Origin: an uncultured Massilia sp.
GTDB taxonomy: Bacteria; Pseudomonadota; Gammaproteobacteria; Burkholderiales; Burkholderiaceae_D
Assembly (NCBI GenBank): GCA_913777025.1
Contig: CAJYQM010000410.1
Coordinates: 1-40,494 of the forward strand
Length of the DNA: 40,494 nucleotides
Reading direction: 5' to 3'
The position numbers and the translations under genes were made by a program. Of the stretch, positions 16,917-25,093 are shown piece by piece (the stretch's first letter is position 1; the number at the start of each line of letters is the position of its first letter). The notes beneath the pieces are model-generated. The model saw nothing but the letters and a program-made list of their open reading frames with translations. It searched no databases and had not been told where the DNA came from.

Positions 16917-17120
16917 GGCTGTGTTGTCGAGTGAGGCTTTGACTAAACCATCATTATCCGCGAAATGACGGACGGCGTCGAAATGTGGCCTTGCGTGGGC
17001 TGGATAACGCATGGGCCGAAGTTCCGATGCGATCGGCCTGCCTGGGTGATGCACCTAACGGAGCGCCGGGGGCGCTTGGTGGTCTACTGGCGACAAGCAA
17101 TGAACCTCGAGGAGGGTCTT

Positions 17121-17588
17121 ATGAGCAAAAAGCATTGGATGGTTTTCGCCCTGGCGGCCGCGCTGGTGAGCGCTGCGGCGCCGGGCTTCGCCCAGGACCG
17201 CTACCATGGCGGTGGTGACCGCGACCGTTACAGCCAGCGCGACAATGACCGCCGCGACGACGGGCGGCGTGACTACAACGACCGCCGTGACGACGGCCGC
17301 CGTGACGACGGCCGCCGTGACTTCAACGACCGCCATGACGGCCGCCGCGACTACGACGGCCGCCGCAACGACCGCCGCTGGGACGGCGCCGGCCCCTCGC
17401 ACGACCTGCGCCGCGGCGGCCGCCTGCCGAACCAGTATCGCAACCGCCAGTACGTGGTCGACGACTGGCGCGGCCACCGCCTGCGCCAGCCCCCGCGCGG
17501 CTACCACTGGGTCCAGACCGGCGGCGATTACGTGCTGGCGGCGATCGCCACCGGCGTGATCGCGGACCTGATCATCAACAGCCGTTGA
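17121..17588 (+). CDS. RcnB-family periplasmic protein
   Basis: This 155-residue protein has a clear signal peptide (MSKKHWMVFALAAALVSAAAPGFAQ). The central half, about residues 27-95, is a run of Arg/Asp-rich repeats such as RRDDGRRD and NDRHDGRRD. The C-terminus, VDDWRGHRLRQPPRGYHWVQTGGDYVLAAIATGVIADLI, is the RcnB domain; E. coli RcnB is a periplasmic protein involved in nickel/cobalt homeostasis. The start at 17121 follows GGAGGG by four bases, better than the ATG at 17100. The charged repeats are close to perfect at DNA level and may vary in number between strains. A metal role is family-based only. Confidence 0.82.
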   Translation: MSKKHWMVFALAAALVSAAAPGFAQDRYHGGGDRDRYSQRDNDRRDDGRRDYNDRRDDGRRDDGRRDFNDRHDGRRDYDGRRNDRRWDGAGPSHDLRRGGRLPNQYRNRQYVVDDWRGHRLRQPPRGYHWVQTGGDYVLAAIATGVIADLIINSR

Positions 17589-17683
17589 GTTCTTAGCGTT
17601 CACCGAGTCCGAGGGCTGCCCGTTGGGGCGGCCCCGGTAGGCGATACCGGTTGTCCGCTTCTTTCATGCAAGGAGGCGGTGTG

Positions 17684-17717
17684 AACGGCCTGCTTCGCTT
17701 TGCGAGGCGGGCCGTTT
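17684..17717. other. Long GC-rich hairpin of unknown role
   Basis: AACGGCCTGCTTCGC at 17684-17698 can pair with GCGAGGCGGGCCGTT at 17702-17716 with two mismatches and a 3-base loop. It lies between the RcnB-like gene and the terminator at 17741. No T run follows directly, so by itself it is not a standard terminator. Confidence 0.4.
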
Positions 17718-17740
17718 GCACGTGGGAGATGAGAAATAAA

Positions 17741-17767
17741 AATGCCGCGATTTACGCGGCATTTTTT
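17741..17767. terminator. Bidirectional terminator between rcnB-like gene and phaZ
   Basis: AATGCCGCG (17741-17749) pairs perfectly with CGCGGCATT (17755-17763). T residues follow on the plus strand and A residues precede it, giving a T run on the minus strand. It can end both the plus-strand RcnB-like gene and the minus-strand phaZ, whose stop is at 17785. Confidence 0.85.
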
Positions 17768-17784
17768 ATCGAAGCCCCTGCCAA

Positions 17785-19020
17785 TCAGGCATGCTTCCGA
17801 ATGAACTCCCCAATCATCGGACAAATGATCTCGCGCCAGCGGCGTCCCGAGAAAATACCGTAGTGACCGCATTTCGGCGCCGTGAAGTGCTGGTGCTTGT
17901 CTTCCGGGATACCGGTGCAGAGCTCGTGCGCGGCCTGGGTCTGGCCGGCGCCGGAGATGTCGTCGAGTTCGCCTTCGATGGTGAACAGGGCGACACTCTC
18001 GATATCCTGCGGGCGCACCAGCTTGCCGCCGACTTCCCAGGTGCCTTTCGGCAGGCGGCATTCCTGGAACACGGTCTTGATGGTTTCCAGGTAATACTCG
18101 GCCGGCATGTCGAGCACGGCGTTGTATTCGTCGTAGAACTTGCGGTGCGCTTCCGCCGAATCGTCGTCGCCGCGCACCAGGTGCTGGTAGAACTCGCGAT
18201 GGCTCTGGGCGTGGCGGCCCGGGTTCATGGCGATGAAGCCGGCGTGCTGCAGGAAGCCCGGGTAGACCTTGCGCCCGAAGCCCGGGTAATTGCCCGGCAC
18301 CGCGTAGATCACGGTGTTCTCGAACCACGAGAACGGCTTTTCCATGGCCAGGTCGTTCACCGCCGTGGGCGATTTGCGCGGATCGATCGGGCCGCCCATC
18401 ATGATCATGGTCTTGGGCAGCTTCGGATCTTTCTCGGTCGCCATCAGCGAGATCGCGGCCAGCACCGGCACGGTCGGCTGGCAGACCGAGATCACGTGCA
18501 CGTCCGGGCCCAGGTGGCGGATGAAGTCCTGGACGTAATAGATATAGTCGTCGAGGTGGAATGCGCCATCGGACAGCGGCACCATGCGGGCGTCGACCCA
18601 GTCGGTGATGTAGACGTCCTGGTTCGGCAGCAGGGCGCGCACGGTGTCGCGCAGCAGGGTGGCGTGGTGGCCGGACAGCGGCGCGACCACCAGCACCGTC
18701 GGCTGCGCCAGCGCGGCGAAGTCGGCGTCCGCCATGTCTTTCTTGAAATGCAGCAGCTTGCAGAACGGTTTGCTGACGGCCGTGCGTTCCATGATGCCGA
18801 CGGTCTGGCCGTCGATGGTGGTCGAATTCAGGCCGAAAGCGGGTTTTTCGTAATCCTTGCCCAGGCGATACATCAGCTCGTAGCCGGCGGCGATACGTTG
18901 CGAGAACGGGGTGTGCGCGAACGGGGAAACCGGGTTCGAAAACAGCTTGGCGGAAGCGTCAGCCCACTGCATCAGCGGGTTCAGGAAGGAGCGTTGCATT
19001 TCGTGCAGTTGATAAAGCAT
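17785..19020 (-). CDS. phaZ: Intracellular polyhydroxyalkanoate depolymerase
   Basis: This 411-residue alpha/beta-hydrolase lacks a signal peptide and starts MLYQLHEMQRSFLNPLMQWADAS, as in PhaZ1-type enzymes of Cupriavidus necator. It hydrolyses stored PHB granules in the cytoplasm. The nucleophile elbow has Cys180 in ISVCQPTVPVLAAI instead of Ser, as known for this class. The acid is in TIEGELDDISGAG and the His in APKCGHYGIFSG near the end. It is transcribed alone: terminator downstream, and a 250-base gap upstream. Other PHA-linked genes are at 22761 and 23067. Confidence 0.94.
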   Translation of the reverse strand: MLYQLHEMQRSFLNPLMQWADASAKLFSNPVSPFAHTPFSQRIAAGYELMYRLGKDYEKPAFGLNSTTIDGQTVGIMERTAVSKPFCKLLHFKKDMADADFAALAQPTVLVVAPLSGHHATLLRDTVRALLPNQDVYITDWVDARMVPLSDGAFHLDDYIYYVQDFIRHLGPDVHVISVCQPTVPVLAAISLMATEKDPKLPKTMIMMGGPIDPRKSPTAVNDLAMEKPFSWFENTVIYAVPGNYPGFGRKVYPGFLQHAGFIAMNPGRHAQSHREFYQHLVRGDDDSAEAHRKFYDEYNAVLDMPAEYYLETIKTVFQECRLPKGTWEVGGKLVRPQDIESVALFTIEGELDDISGAGQTQAAHELCTGIPEDKHQHFTAPKCGHYGIFSGRRWREIICPMIGEFIRKHA

Positions 19021-19201
19021 ATGATTTCCTTCGCGATGTCTGTGCGTCCAATCAATTTTTGCGCATCAGATTCGTCAATTATAGGCCAATTGGTTTGACG
19101 TGGAGCAACATCTAGAGGCCTTTCTCGATTGAATAATAGTGCGATGCAACAGTAGTATCACATTCCTCATACCGTCATCGGTTAAGTGACCTACATAAGA
19201 A

Positions 19202-19228
19202 AAATGCCCCGCACTGGGCGGGGCATTT
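19202..19228 (-). terminator. Terminator of the ferredoxin reductase gene
   Basis: A perfect 11-bp stem, AAATGCCCCGC (19202-19212) with GCGGGGCATTT (19218-19228), is followed on the minus strand by T residues. It lies 44 bases beyond the stop of the reductase gene. The rest of 19021-19271 holds only the phaZ upstream region. Confidence 0.9.
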
Positions 19229-19271
19229 CGTGGCGGCTCCGTTACGGAACGCTATCGGGTCAAGCAGAGAC

Positions 19272-20363
19272 TCAGTCGAAGACCGGGGTCTCGACGCCGA
19301 GGATCTTGTGCAGCTTCGGCGAGGTGGTGGTGTACTGCATATGGATCTTCTTGTCCGGGAAGATGTACGGCGCGGCGCCGAAGGCGGCCAGCGCGGCTTC
19401 GTGGAAGCCCGACAGGATCAGCTTCTTCTTGCCCGGGTAGGTGTTGATGTCACCCACGGCAAAGATGCCCGGCACGTTGGTCTCGAACTTCTCGGTGTCC
19501 ATCACCTTCAGCTGCTTGCGCTCGATGTCCAGGCCCCACTCGGCGATCGGGCCCAGCTTCGGCGACAGGCCGAAGAACACCATCAGCATGTCCAGCGGAA
19601 CGCGGCGGGTCACGCCGTCGGCGCCGGTGACCTTGACTTCGGACAGCTTGCCGTCCTTTTCGTCGAAGCCGGTGACCTGGCCGGTGATCAGCTGCATTTC
19701 GTACTCTTCGCACAGCTGCTTCATCTTGGCGACCGAGGCCGGGGCGGCGCGGAAGTCGTCACGGCGGTGCACCAGCACGACCGACTCGGCCTTGCCGACG
19801 AAGTTCAGGGCCCAGTCCAGCGCGGAGTCGCCGCCGCCGCAGATGACCAGGTTCTTGCCGTCGAACAGTGCCGGATCCTTGACGCGGTAGAACAGCTGGC
19901 TGTTCTCGAATTTCTCGATGCCGTCGACCTTGATCGTGCGCGCCTGGAACGAACCGACGCCGGCAGCGATGAAGATGGTCTTGGTGATGAAACGGGTGCC
20001 GGTCGAGGTTTCGACGTTGAAACGGTGGTCTTCGCGGCGCTGGACCGTGGTCACTTCCTGGCCCAGGTGGAAAGTCGGGTCGAACGGTTCGATCTGCTTG
20101 AGCAGGTTGTCGGTCAGTTCCTGGCCGGTGCAGACCGGCACGGCCGGGATGTCGTAGATCGGCTTGTCCGGGTACAGTTCCACGCACTGGCCGCCGACGG
20201 CCGGCAGCGAATCGATGACGTGGGCTTTGATTTCCAGCAGGCCCAGTTCGAACACCTGGAACAGGCCGACCGGACCCGCGCCGATGATCACGGCATCGGC
20301 TTCGATGGCGCCGGCAAAGGAGCTGTTGGGAGCGATGGTGCCCGCTTCGGGGGTGATAGTCAT
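19272..20363 (-). CDS. Ferredoxin-NADP+ reductase, thioredoxin-reductase-like type
   Basis: This 363-residue FAD enzyme belongs to the TrxR-like (YumC-type) ferredoxin/flavodoxin-NADP reductases. Residues about 14-30 hold the FAD motif [14 protein letters not shown], the middle holds the NADPH motif [15 protein letters not shown] with HRRDDFRA, and a late [18 protein letters not shown] contacts FAD. The thioredoxin-reductase CxxC pair is absent, which distinguishes the two families. I chose the ATG at 20363 because GGAAGTAAGC precedes it; an upstream extension is of poor quality. fdxA lies 111 bases upstream on the same strand, so the pair probably forms an NADPH-ferredoxin electron route. 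Confidence 0.92.
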   Translation of the reverse strand: MTITPEAGTIAPNSSFAGAIEADAVIIGAGPVGLFQVFELGLLEIKAHVIDSLPAVGGQCVELYPDKPIYDIPAVPVCTGQELTDNLLKQIEPFDPTFHLGQEVTTVQRREDHRFNVETSTGTRFITKTIFIAAGVGSFQARTIKVDGIEKFENSQLFYRVKDPALFDGKNLVICGGGDSALDWALNFVGKAESVVLVHRRDDFRAAPASVAKMKQLCEEYEMQLITGQVTGFDEKDGKLSEVKVTGADGVTRRVPLDMLMVFFGLSPKLGPIAEWGLDIERKQLKVMDTEKFETNVPGIFAVGDINTYPGKKKLILSGFHEAALAAFGAAPYIFPDKKIHMQYTTTSPKLHKILGVETPVFD

Positions 20364-20474
20364 GCTTACTTCCTGTTGATGTGTATTGGGTAGGAGAGGG
20401 CGGACCGGCTGCGGCCGGCTAAGAGGACACATCACCGGAGCAAGGACGCGCTGGGCGTCCCGCTCCGGCGGATC

Positions 20475-20798
20475 TCATCGGGCCAGTTGGTCCAGCTTGT
20501 CCTTGACGTCTTTCCACTCTTCCGCGTCGGGCAGGGCCGGCTTGGTCTTGGTGATCGACGGCCAGTTGCGTGCCAGGTCGACGTTGATCTTGATGAATTG
20601 CTGCTGGTCCGACGGCACGTCCTCTTCCGCATAGATGGCGTTGACCGGGCATTCCGCCACGCACACGGCGCAGTCGATGCATTCATCCGGGTCGATGACG
20701 AGGAAGTTCGGGCCTTCGCGGAAGCAATCTACCGGGCAGACATCCACGCAATCGGTATAGCGACAACGGATGCACGATTCGGTGACAACGTGGGTCAT
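20475..20798 (-). CDS. fdxA: Seven-iron ferredoxin FdxA
   Basis: This 107-residue protein begins [26 protein letters not shown] and continues with [16 protein letters not shown], the Azotobacter FdI-type arrangement that holds one 3Fe-4S and one 4Fe-4S cluster. A C-terminal extension with [14 protein letters not shown] is typical of the family. It is a low-potential cytosolic electron carrier. The ferredoxin-NADP reductase gene follows on the same strand, its likely redox partner. Confidence 0.96.
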   Translation of the reverse strand: MTHVVTESCIRCRYTDCVDVCPVDCFREGPNFLVIDPDECIDCAVCVAECPVNAIYAEEDVPSDQQQFIKINVDLARNWPSITKTKPALPDAEEWKDVKDKLDQLAR

Positions 20799-20965
20799 AA
20801 CAGTCCTATTTATTAGATGTGAGCGGCGGCGTTGGGCGTAGGGAAGCTCGCCGGACGCGGCAAAGCACTGTATTTTAGGGCAATTCGGCTTTTACGACAA
20901 ATCAGGCTTATACACAATACACATAAGCAAATGTGATCGTGGTGCCACGCCAAATCGATTGCGAT

Positions 20966-21003
20966 GAAGAAAAAACAAGGGCCGGCGCAGGCGCGTCGGC
21001 CCC
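20966..21003 (-). terminator. Terminator of the gluzincin protease gene
   Basis: On the minus strand GGGCCGACGC and GCGCCGGCCC form a 10-bp stem with one mismatch (20979-20988 / 20993-21002), followed by TTGTTTTTTC. It lies 18 bases past the stop of the metalloprotease gene. The remaining 20799-20965 is AT-rich and probably carries the fdxA promoter. Confidence 0.82.
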
Positions 21004-21020
21004 GAGGATTCCCCGTGTGT

Positions 21021-22619
21021 TCAGGTCACCCGATCGGTGACGGCCGGGTCATCCTCCGCTGCCGCGGACGTGGTCGAGGTCGCTACCGAGGCGGCCACGA
21101 CCGTGGCGGTTTCGCCCGCCGTGCGCAAGGACGCGACCACGGCCGCCACCTCGGTGGTGGCCTGCGGCGTCTCGCTGCCGGCCGGGCCGAAGCGGCCATG
21201 TTCGGCGCACCAGCGCGCCAGCGCCGCCGCCTCGGCGTCGAGGATGCGTTCGACCTTGTAATACTCGGCCAGGTTCATCGTGCCGCAGCAGGCGCGCCGG
21301 TCCTGGCGCGCGCCCGGGGCGTCGGTGACCAGTGCCGCCAGGCGCAGCCCGGGCGGATGCCCGCCGGTGAGGGACGCCGGCACGTCCAGCACCTCGCGCT
21401 GGGCGAAGCGGTCGCGGATGAAGCCGGTGTAGGCGGACGGCTGGCCGTCTTCCTGGCACAGGCGCAGCATCTCGTTGGCAACATCGGCATAGCTTGCGGC
21501 AAGGTCGGGGGCGGCCACCAGCGCGCGCAGCACCAGGCCGCGCAGCCAGGCGGCCACGCGGTGCAGCACGCCGGCGCAATCCTCGAGCTCGGGCTTGCGC
21601 TCTTGGGCGAAGATGTCGGCCAGGATGTCGTAGACGGCGCCGGTGAACACCTGCGAGATCGCGTGCACCTCGGTGCCGGCCTGGGTCAGGGTCAGGTCGT
21701 TGTCGGCGTTGCGCAGGCCGTTGGTGCTGCCCAGCGCCAGGCCGAACTGCTCGGCAATGTCGGCGAGGAAAGTTTTATCGTGCAGGAGGGCCTTGGTCTG
21801 GACCACCACGGCTTCGCACTGGTCGAGCTGGGACAGGACCAGGAAGATCGCGGTGAGGTCGCCGAAGGATTCGTGCAGGCCGCCGGTCTGGGGCGGATTG
21901 TCGGCTTCCAGCCAGTGCGGTTTCAAGCCGTCGAGCACCGCGTGGCCGGTTTCGTGCGCGACGATGTCGAAGGAACGGCAGGTGTAGACGCGACCGCTTT
22001 CTTCGGAAGCCAGGAAATGGCCGAACTTCAGGCAGCCCTGCGAGCGGCTGTAATACGCGTTCATGACGTCCTGCAGGCCGTAGGGGAAGACCTGCAGCGG
22101 CGCGGTATCGACGCTGCTGTTCCATTGCCAGGGCAGGGGCAGCAGGGTGCCGGCGGCGGACAGCGCGCGCTGGTACATGGTCAGGGTCTGGCGCACCACG
22201 GCAAAGGTATGGACGGCGTCGAACTGCGGGGTGTCGGGCATGGTCACGAAGTCGCCGAAGGCGTTCGGCTCGACCGCGGGAATGGCCGGATCCTTGATCT
22301 CGATGCGGGCGTCCCTCGGCCCGGTCAATACCACGCCCGGCAGGAAGGCGCGCCGGGTGCCGATCTCGTCCACGGAAGGATCCTGCTTCCACATCAGCAC
22401 GCGGGCGCCGAAGGCGTAGGGCAGGGGGACGTCGCCGGGCGCGCCTTCCTCGGCGGCATCGGGCGCGCCCGGACCGGTGAAGCCCCCTGGCGCCAGCCCC
22501 GCGCCGACCGGGCGTGGACGTCCGGGCTGGTCGAGCAGCTGGGCCGCCTTGCGGTGCTGCCGGTAGGGGGCGCTGGGCATCGGGATGAAGCCGACGGGGG
22601 GCGGCACGGGGGTGTCCAT
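21021..22619 (-). CDS. Gluzincin (M4/M36-like) metalloprotease without signal peptide
   Basis: This is a 532-residue protein. Its zinc site is FDIVAHETGHAVLDG (HExxH) with a third ligand Glu 24 residues later in GGLHESFGDLTAIF, the H-E-x2-H...E-x3-D layout of thermolysin-type gluzincins. The N-terminus is Pro-rich (MDTPVPPPVGFIPMPSAP) and has no signal or membrane segment, so it is either cytosolic or exported by a non-Sec route. A canonical thermolysin propeptide is not apparent. The C-terminal 40 residues are Ala/Thr/Val-rich low complexity. The start at 22619 follows a strong GGAGGAATCAAG; a longer frame from 22691 lacks one. I do not recognise a characterised subfamily; the protease call rests on the motif. 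Confidence 0.72.
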   Translation of the reverse strand: MDTPVPPPVGFIPMPSAPYRQHRKAAQLLDQPGRPRPVGAGLAPGGFTGPGAPDAAEEGAPGDVPLPYAFGARVLMWKQDPSVDEIGTRRAFLPGVVLTGPRDARIEIKDPAIPAVEPNAFGDFVTMPDTPQFDAVHTFAVVRQTLTMYQRALSAAGTLLPLPWQWNSSVDTAPLQVFPYGLQDVMNAYYSRSQGCLKFGHFLASEESGRVYTCRSFDIVAHETGHAVLDGLKPHWLEADNPPQTGGLHESFGDLTAIFLVLSQLDQCEAVVVQTKALLHDKTFLADIAEQFGLALGSTNGLRNADNDLTLTQAGTEVHAISQVFTGAVYDILADIFAQERKPELEDCAGVLHRVAAWLRGLVLRALVAAPDLAASYADVANEMLRLCQEDGQPSAYTGFIRDRFAQREVLDVPASLTGGHPPGLRLAALVTDAPGARQDRRACCGTMNLAEYYKVERILDAEAAALARWCAEHGRFGPAGSETPQATTEVAAVVASLRTAGETATVVAASVATSTTSAAAEDDPAVTDRVT

Positions 22620-22760
22620 CTTGATTCCTCCTGGAAAGGTATGCAGGGGAATAGTCGCCGCTTGCTCAAGTGAGCTATTGACTATGGTCAATTGAGCTGG
22701 CCTTTGTGCAGCTCAACTGGCATCATGGCGGGCTCTTTGATTCAGGAAGGAATTGCCGGC

Positions 22761-23039
22761 ATGGCGGACATCAGCATCACCCAACAGCACAGCCTGAGCG
22801 ACGACGCGGCACGCGGCGCGGCGCAAAAAGTGGCGGACAAGCTGGTCAGGGAATATGGACTGGATTGCAAGTGGGAGGGGAACATCCTGCGCTTCGAGCG
22901 CAGCGGCGTGGAAGGATCGCTCGCACTGGGCGAGCGCCAGGCCGCGCTGCGCATCAAGCTGGGTTTCCTGATGAGTGCTTTCGCGCCGGCCATCGAGCAG
23001 AAGGTGGCGGAAAGCATGCGCAAGACCTTCGTCAGCTGA
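22761..23039 (+). CDS. Polyhydroxyalkanoic acid system family protein
   Basis: This 92-residue protein starts MADISITQQHSLSDDAARGAAQKVADKLVREYGLDCKWEG and ends with FAPAIEQKVAESMRKTF, matching the short PHA_gran_rgn family found next to PHA genes in betaproteobacteria. Its role is thought to be at PHA granules, but the biochemistry is unclear. GGAAGG lies about ten bases before the ATG. It is divergent from the protease gene and convergent with the acyl-CoA-binding protein gene. No phaC lies in this window. Confidence 0.82.
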   Translation: MADISITQQHSLSDDAARGAAQKVADKLVREYGLDCKWEGNILRFERSGVEGSLALGERQAALRIKLGFLMSAFAPAIEQKVAESMRKTFVS

Positions 23040-23066
23040 CATTGCGGCCCGGGCCGCAAGGATGCA

Positions 23067-23324
23067 TCAGGCGTCTTTCAGTTCTTCGATCAGGTCGACG
23101 TATTGCTGCTGGGCGTCTTCCTGCGAGGTGCCCTTCAGGGCCGCCCAGGCATCGTACTTGGCGCGGCCGACCATGTCGGTGAAGCCCGGACGCTCGCCGG
23201 TCACGTCGCCGCTCGATCCTTGCTTGTACAGCGAGTAGATCTTCAGCAGCGTCATGTTGTCCGGACGTTCCGGCAGGTTCTTCGAATCGATCTGGGCCTG
23301 GGCAAAGTGCTCTTGCAAACTCAT
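23067..23324 (-). CDS. Acyl-CoA-binding protein
   Basis: This 85-residue four-helix protein has the ACBP signature: LPERPDNMTLLKIYSLYKQGSSGDV followed by RAKYDAWAALKGTSQEDAQQQYVDLIEEL. It binds and buffers medium- to long-chain acyl-CoA in the cytosol. The length is exactly that of the stand-alone family. The ATG at 23324 follows GAAGGAG. Bacterial ACBPs occur in a limited set of lineages, including Burkholderiales. A link to PHA or lipid metabolism is inferred from the neighbouring PHA gene. Confidence 0.94.
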   Translation of the reverse strand: MSLQEHFAQAQIDSKNLPERPDNMTLLKIYSLYKQGSSGDVTGERPGFTDMVGRAKYDAWAALKGTSQEDAQQQYVDLIEELKDA

Positions 23325-23428
23325 GGTGACTCCTTCGTGATATGCATTGATGGCAAGATTTCGGGGCATCTTAGCGCATCGTGGGCCTAATCACGGCTGA
23401 GTTGCAGGCATTTTAGAGGAATTGCTCG

Positions 23429-23554
23429 GTAGGGTGGACAGCTTCGCTGTCCACACGGTGATACGTAGCGGCTCCGTTATCGTGTACCTGACTGGAACCG
23501 ATAACTATCACCGCGTGGACGGCACAGCCGACTCGCCGTCCGCGTCCACCCTAC
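23429..23554. repeat. Paired REP-like element (BIME-like) with GTAGGGTGGAC ends
   Basis: Perfect 11-bp terminal inverted repeats, GTAGGGTGGAC at 23429-23439 and GTCCACCCTAC at 23544-23554, enclose nested palindromes, including CGGTGATA (23456-23463) / TATCACCG (23506-23513). There is no coding frame. It belongs with 10279-10313 and 39660-39756. It lies between the FKBP stop and the acyl-CoA-binding protein start, where its hairpins may end FKBP transcription. Confidence 0.85.
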
Positions 23555-23568
23555 GCGGACAGGCAGGC

Positions 23569-23925
23569 TTACACGCCCAGCAGTTCGACGTCGAAGATCA
23601 GCGTCGCATTCGGCGGGATCACGCCGCCGGCGCCGCGGGCGCCGTAGCCCAGGCTTGCCGGGATGACCAGGCGGCGCGCGCCGCCGACCTTCATGCCCTG
23701 CACGCCTTCATCCCAGCCCTTGATCACATGACCGGCGCCCAGCGGGAACTGGAACGGGTCGTTGCGGTCCTTGCTGGAATCGAACTTGGCGCCGGGGGTG
23801 CCGTCGTCGTTCTGCAGCCAGCCGGTGTAATGCACGGTGACGTATTTGCCGGCGGTCGCTTCCGGGCCGCTGCCCTCGACGGTGTCTTCGTACTGCAGGC
23901 CGGAATTCGTGGTGTTGAAAGCCAT
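23569..23925 (-). CDS. FKBP-type peptidyl-prolyl cis-trans isomerase
   Basis: This 118-residue single-domain FKBP has [26 protein letters not shown], then [60 protein letters not shown], which contains nearly all residues of the active-site pocket. It catalyses proline isomerisation during protein folding. There is no signal peptide, so it is cytosolic. The ATG follows AAGGAAA. It is divergent from the beta-propeller gene. No extra chaperone insert of the SlyD kind is present. Confidence 0.96.
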   Translation of the reverse strand: MAFNTTNSGLQYEDTVEGSGPEATAGKYVTVHYTGWLQNDDGTPGAKFDSSKDRNDPFQFPLGAGHVIKGWDEGVQGMKVGGARRLVIPASLGYGARGAGGVIPPNATLIFDVELLGV

Positions 23926-24121
23926 GGAGTTTCCTTCTTGTTCACGTTAAAGTCCGATTGTAGTCCATGGCCTGTCAAAGCGCTAATGACAGGCTTTTCA
24001 CTGTGTTGCGGCGGCGCGCCGAATCTGTGCGAAAACTGTCTAAATCCGGTCAACCGTCCATTGACACTGAACGTTTCCCCGTAGAATAAGAACCTTTCCA
24101 CCTCCGGGCTCCCGTCCTGCC

Positions 24122-25093
24122 ATGCTGCGCCGTTTCCAGAAGTTTTTCCTCTCCGTCGCCTGCCTGCTTTCCGCCGCCCAGGCCGCCCAGGCCAATGTGG
24201 TCGTGGTCCTGAATTCGCGCGATGCCACCGTCCAGCTGCTGGACCAGGCCACCGGCACCGACCAGGGCACGTTTGCCGTCGGCAAGGAGCCGCACCACCT
24301 GATGGCGACGCCGGACAACAAGTCCGTGATCGTGGCCAGCTCGATGGGCAACGAACTGATCTTCCTGGACCCGATCACCGGCAAGATCCAGCGCCGCCTG
24401 ACCGACGTGCTCGACCCCTACCAGATCGGCTTTTCGCCGGACCAGAAATGGTTCGTCTCGACCGCGCTGCGCCTGGACCGTGTCGACATCTACCAGTACG
24501 TGAACGGCAACCTGGTGCTGAGCCGCCGCGTGCCGCTGCCGCGCATGCCCAGCCACATCGCCTTCGATGCCGCCAGCACCACGGCCTTCATCACGCGCCA
24601 GGGCAGCGACCAGGTCAGCGCGATCGATCTCAAGACCGGCGCGGTCAAGTGGACCCTCCCGGTCGGCAAGCTGCCGGCCGGTATCACCATGACCCCGGAT
24701 AACAAGTACCTGCTGGTCGGCATCATGGGCGCCGACTACGTCGAAGTCATCGACTGGCGCACCGCGAAGACGGTCAAGCGCATCAAGACCGGCATGGGCG
24801 CCCACAACTTCCGCGCGCTGGGCGACAAGCGCCACATCTTCGTGTCGAACCGGGTGCAGAACTCGATCAACATCATCGACCAGGTCACGCTGGAAAACGT
24901 CGGCATGATCCCGGTGCCGGGCGGCCCGGACTGCATGGAACTCTCAAGCGACGGCAAGACCCTGTGGGTGACCCAGCGCTGGATCAAGAAGGTGGCCGTG
25001 ATCGACGTGGCCAGCCGCAAGGTCGTCAAGATGATCCCGGTGGGGCGCTCGCCGCACGGCGTGTTCTTCGCTAACTCGGCCCCGAGGATGTAA
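24122..25093 (+). CDS. YncE-like periplasmic beta-propeller protein
   Basis: This 323-residue protein has a signal peptide (MLRRFQKFFLSVACLLSAAQAAQA). About seven blade repeats of the YVTN/YncE kind follow, each with a pattern like GKEPHHLMATPDNKSVIVAS, GKLPAGITMTPDNKYLLVG and GRSPHGVFF. Proteins of this class are secreted or periplasmic seven-bladed propellers; some bind DNA or quinone cofactors, but most are uncharacterised. Its stop overlaps the start of the polysaccharide deacetylase gene by one base (TAATG), suggesting coupled expression. The specific function is unknown. Confidence 0.82.
   Translation: MLRRFQKFFLSVACLLSAAQAAQANVVVVLNSRDATVQLLDQATGTDQGTFAVGKEPHHLMATPDNKSVIVASSMGNELIFLDPITGKIQRRLTDVLDPYQIGFSPDQKWFVSTALRLDRVDIYQYVNGNLVLSRRVPLPRMPSHIAFDAASTTAFITRQGSDQVSAIDLKTGAVKWTLPVGKLPAGITMTPDNKYLLVGIMGADYVEVIDWRTAKTVKRIKTGMGAHNFRALGDKRHIFVSNRVQNSINIIDQVTLENVGMIPVPGGPDCMELSSDGKTLWVTQRWIKKVAVIDVASRKVVKMIPVGRSPHGVFFANSAPRM

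Noticed and set aside
16917-17054. N-terminal extension of RsxB from an upstream GTG
   Set aside because: The added 46 residues lack family similarity and a ribosome site, and the conserved Fes domain begins right after the GTG at 16916.
17210-17370. Short regular repeats that could suggest a CRISPR array
   Set aside because: The units are in-frame Arg/Asp codon repeats inside the RcnB-like gene, without unique spacers of constant length.
20964-22673. Plus-strand open frame opposite the protease gene
   Set aside because: The minus strand carries the HExxH protease with a strong ribosome site; the plus-strand translation is Gly/Gln/Val-rich without motifs.
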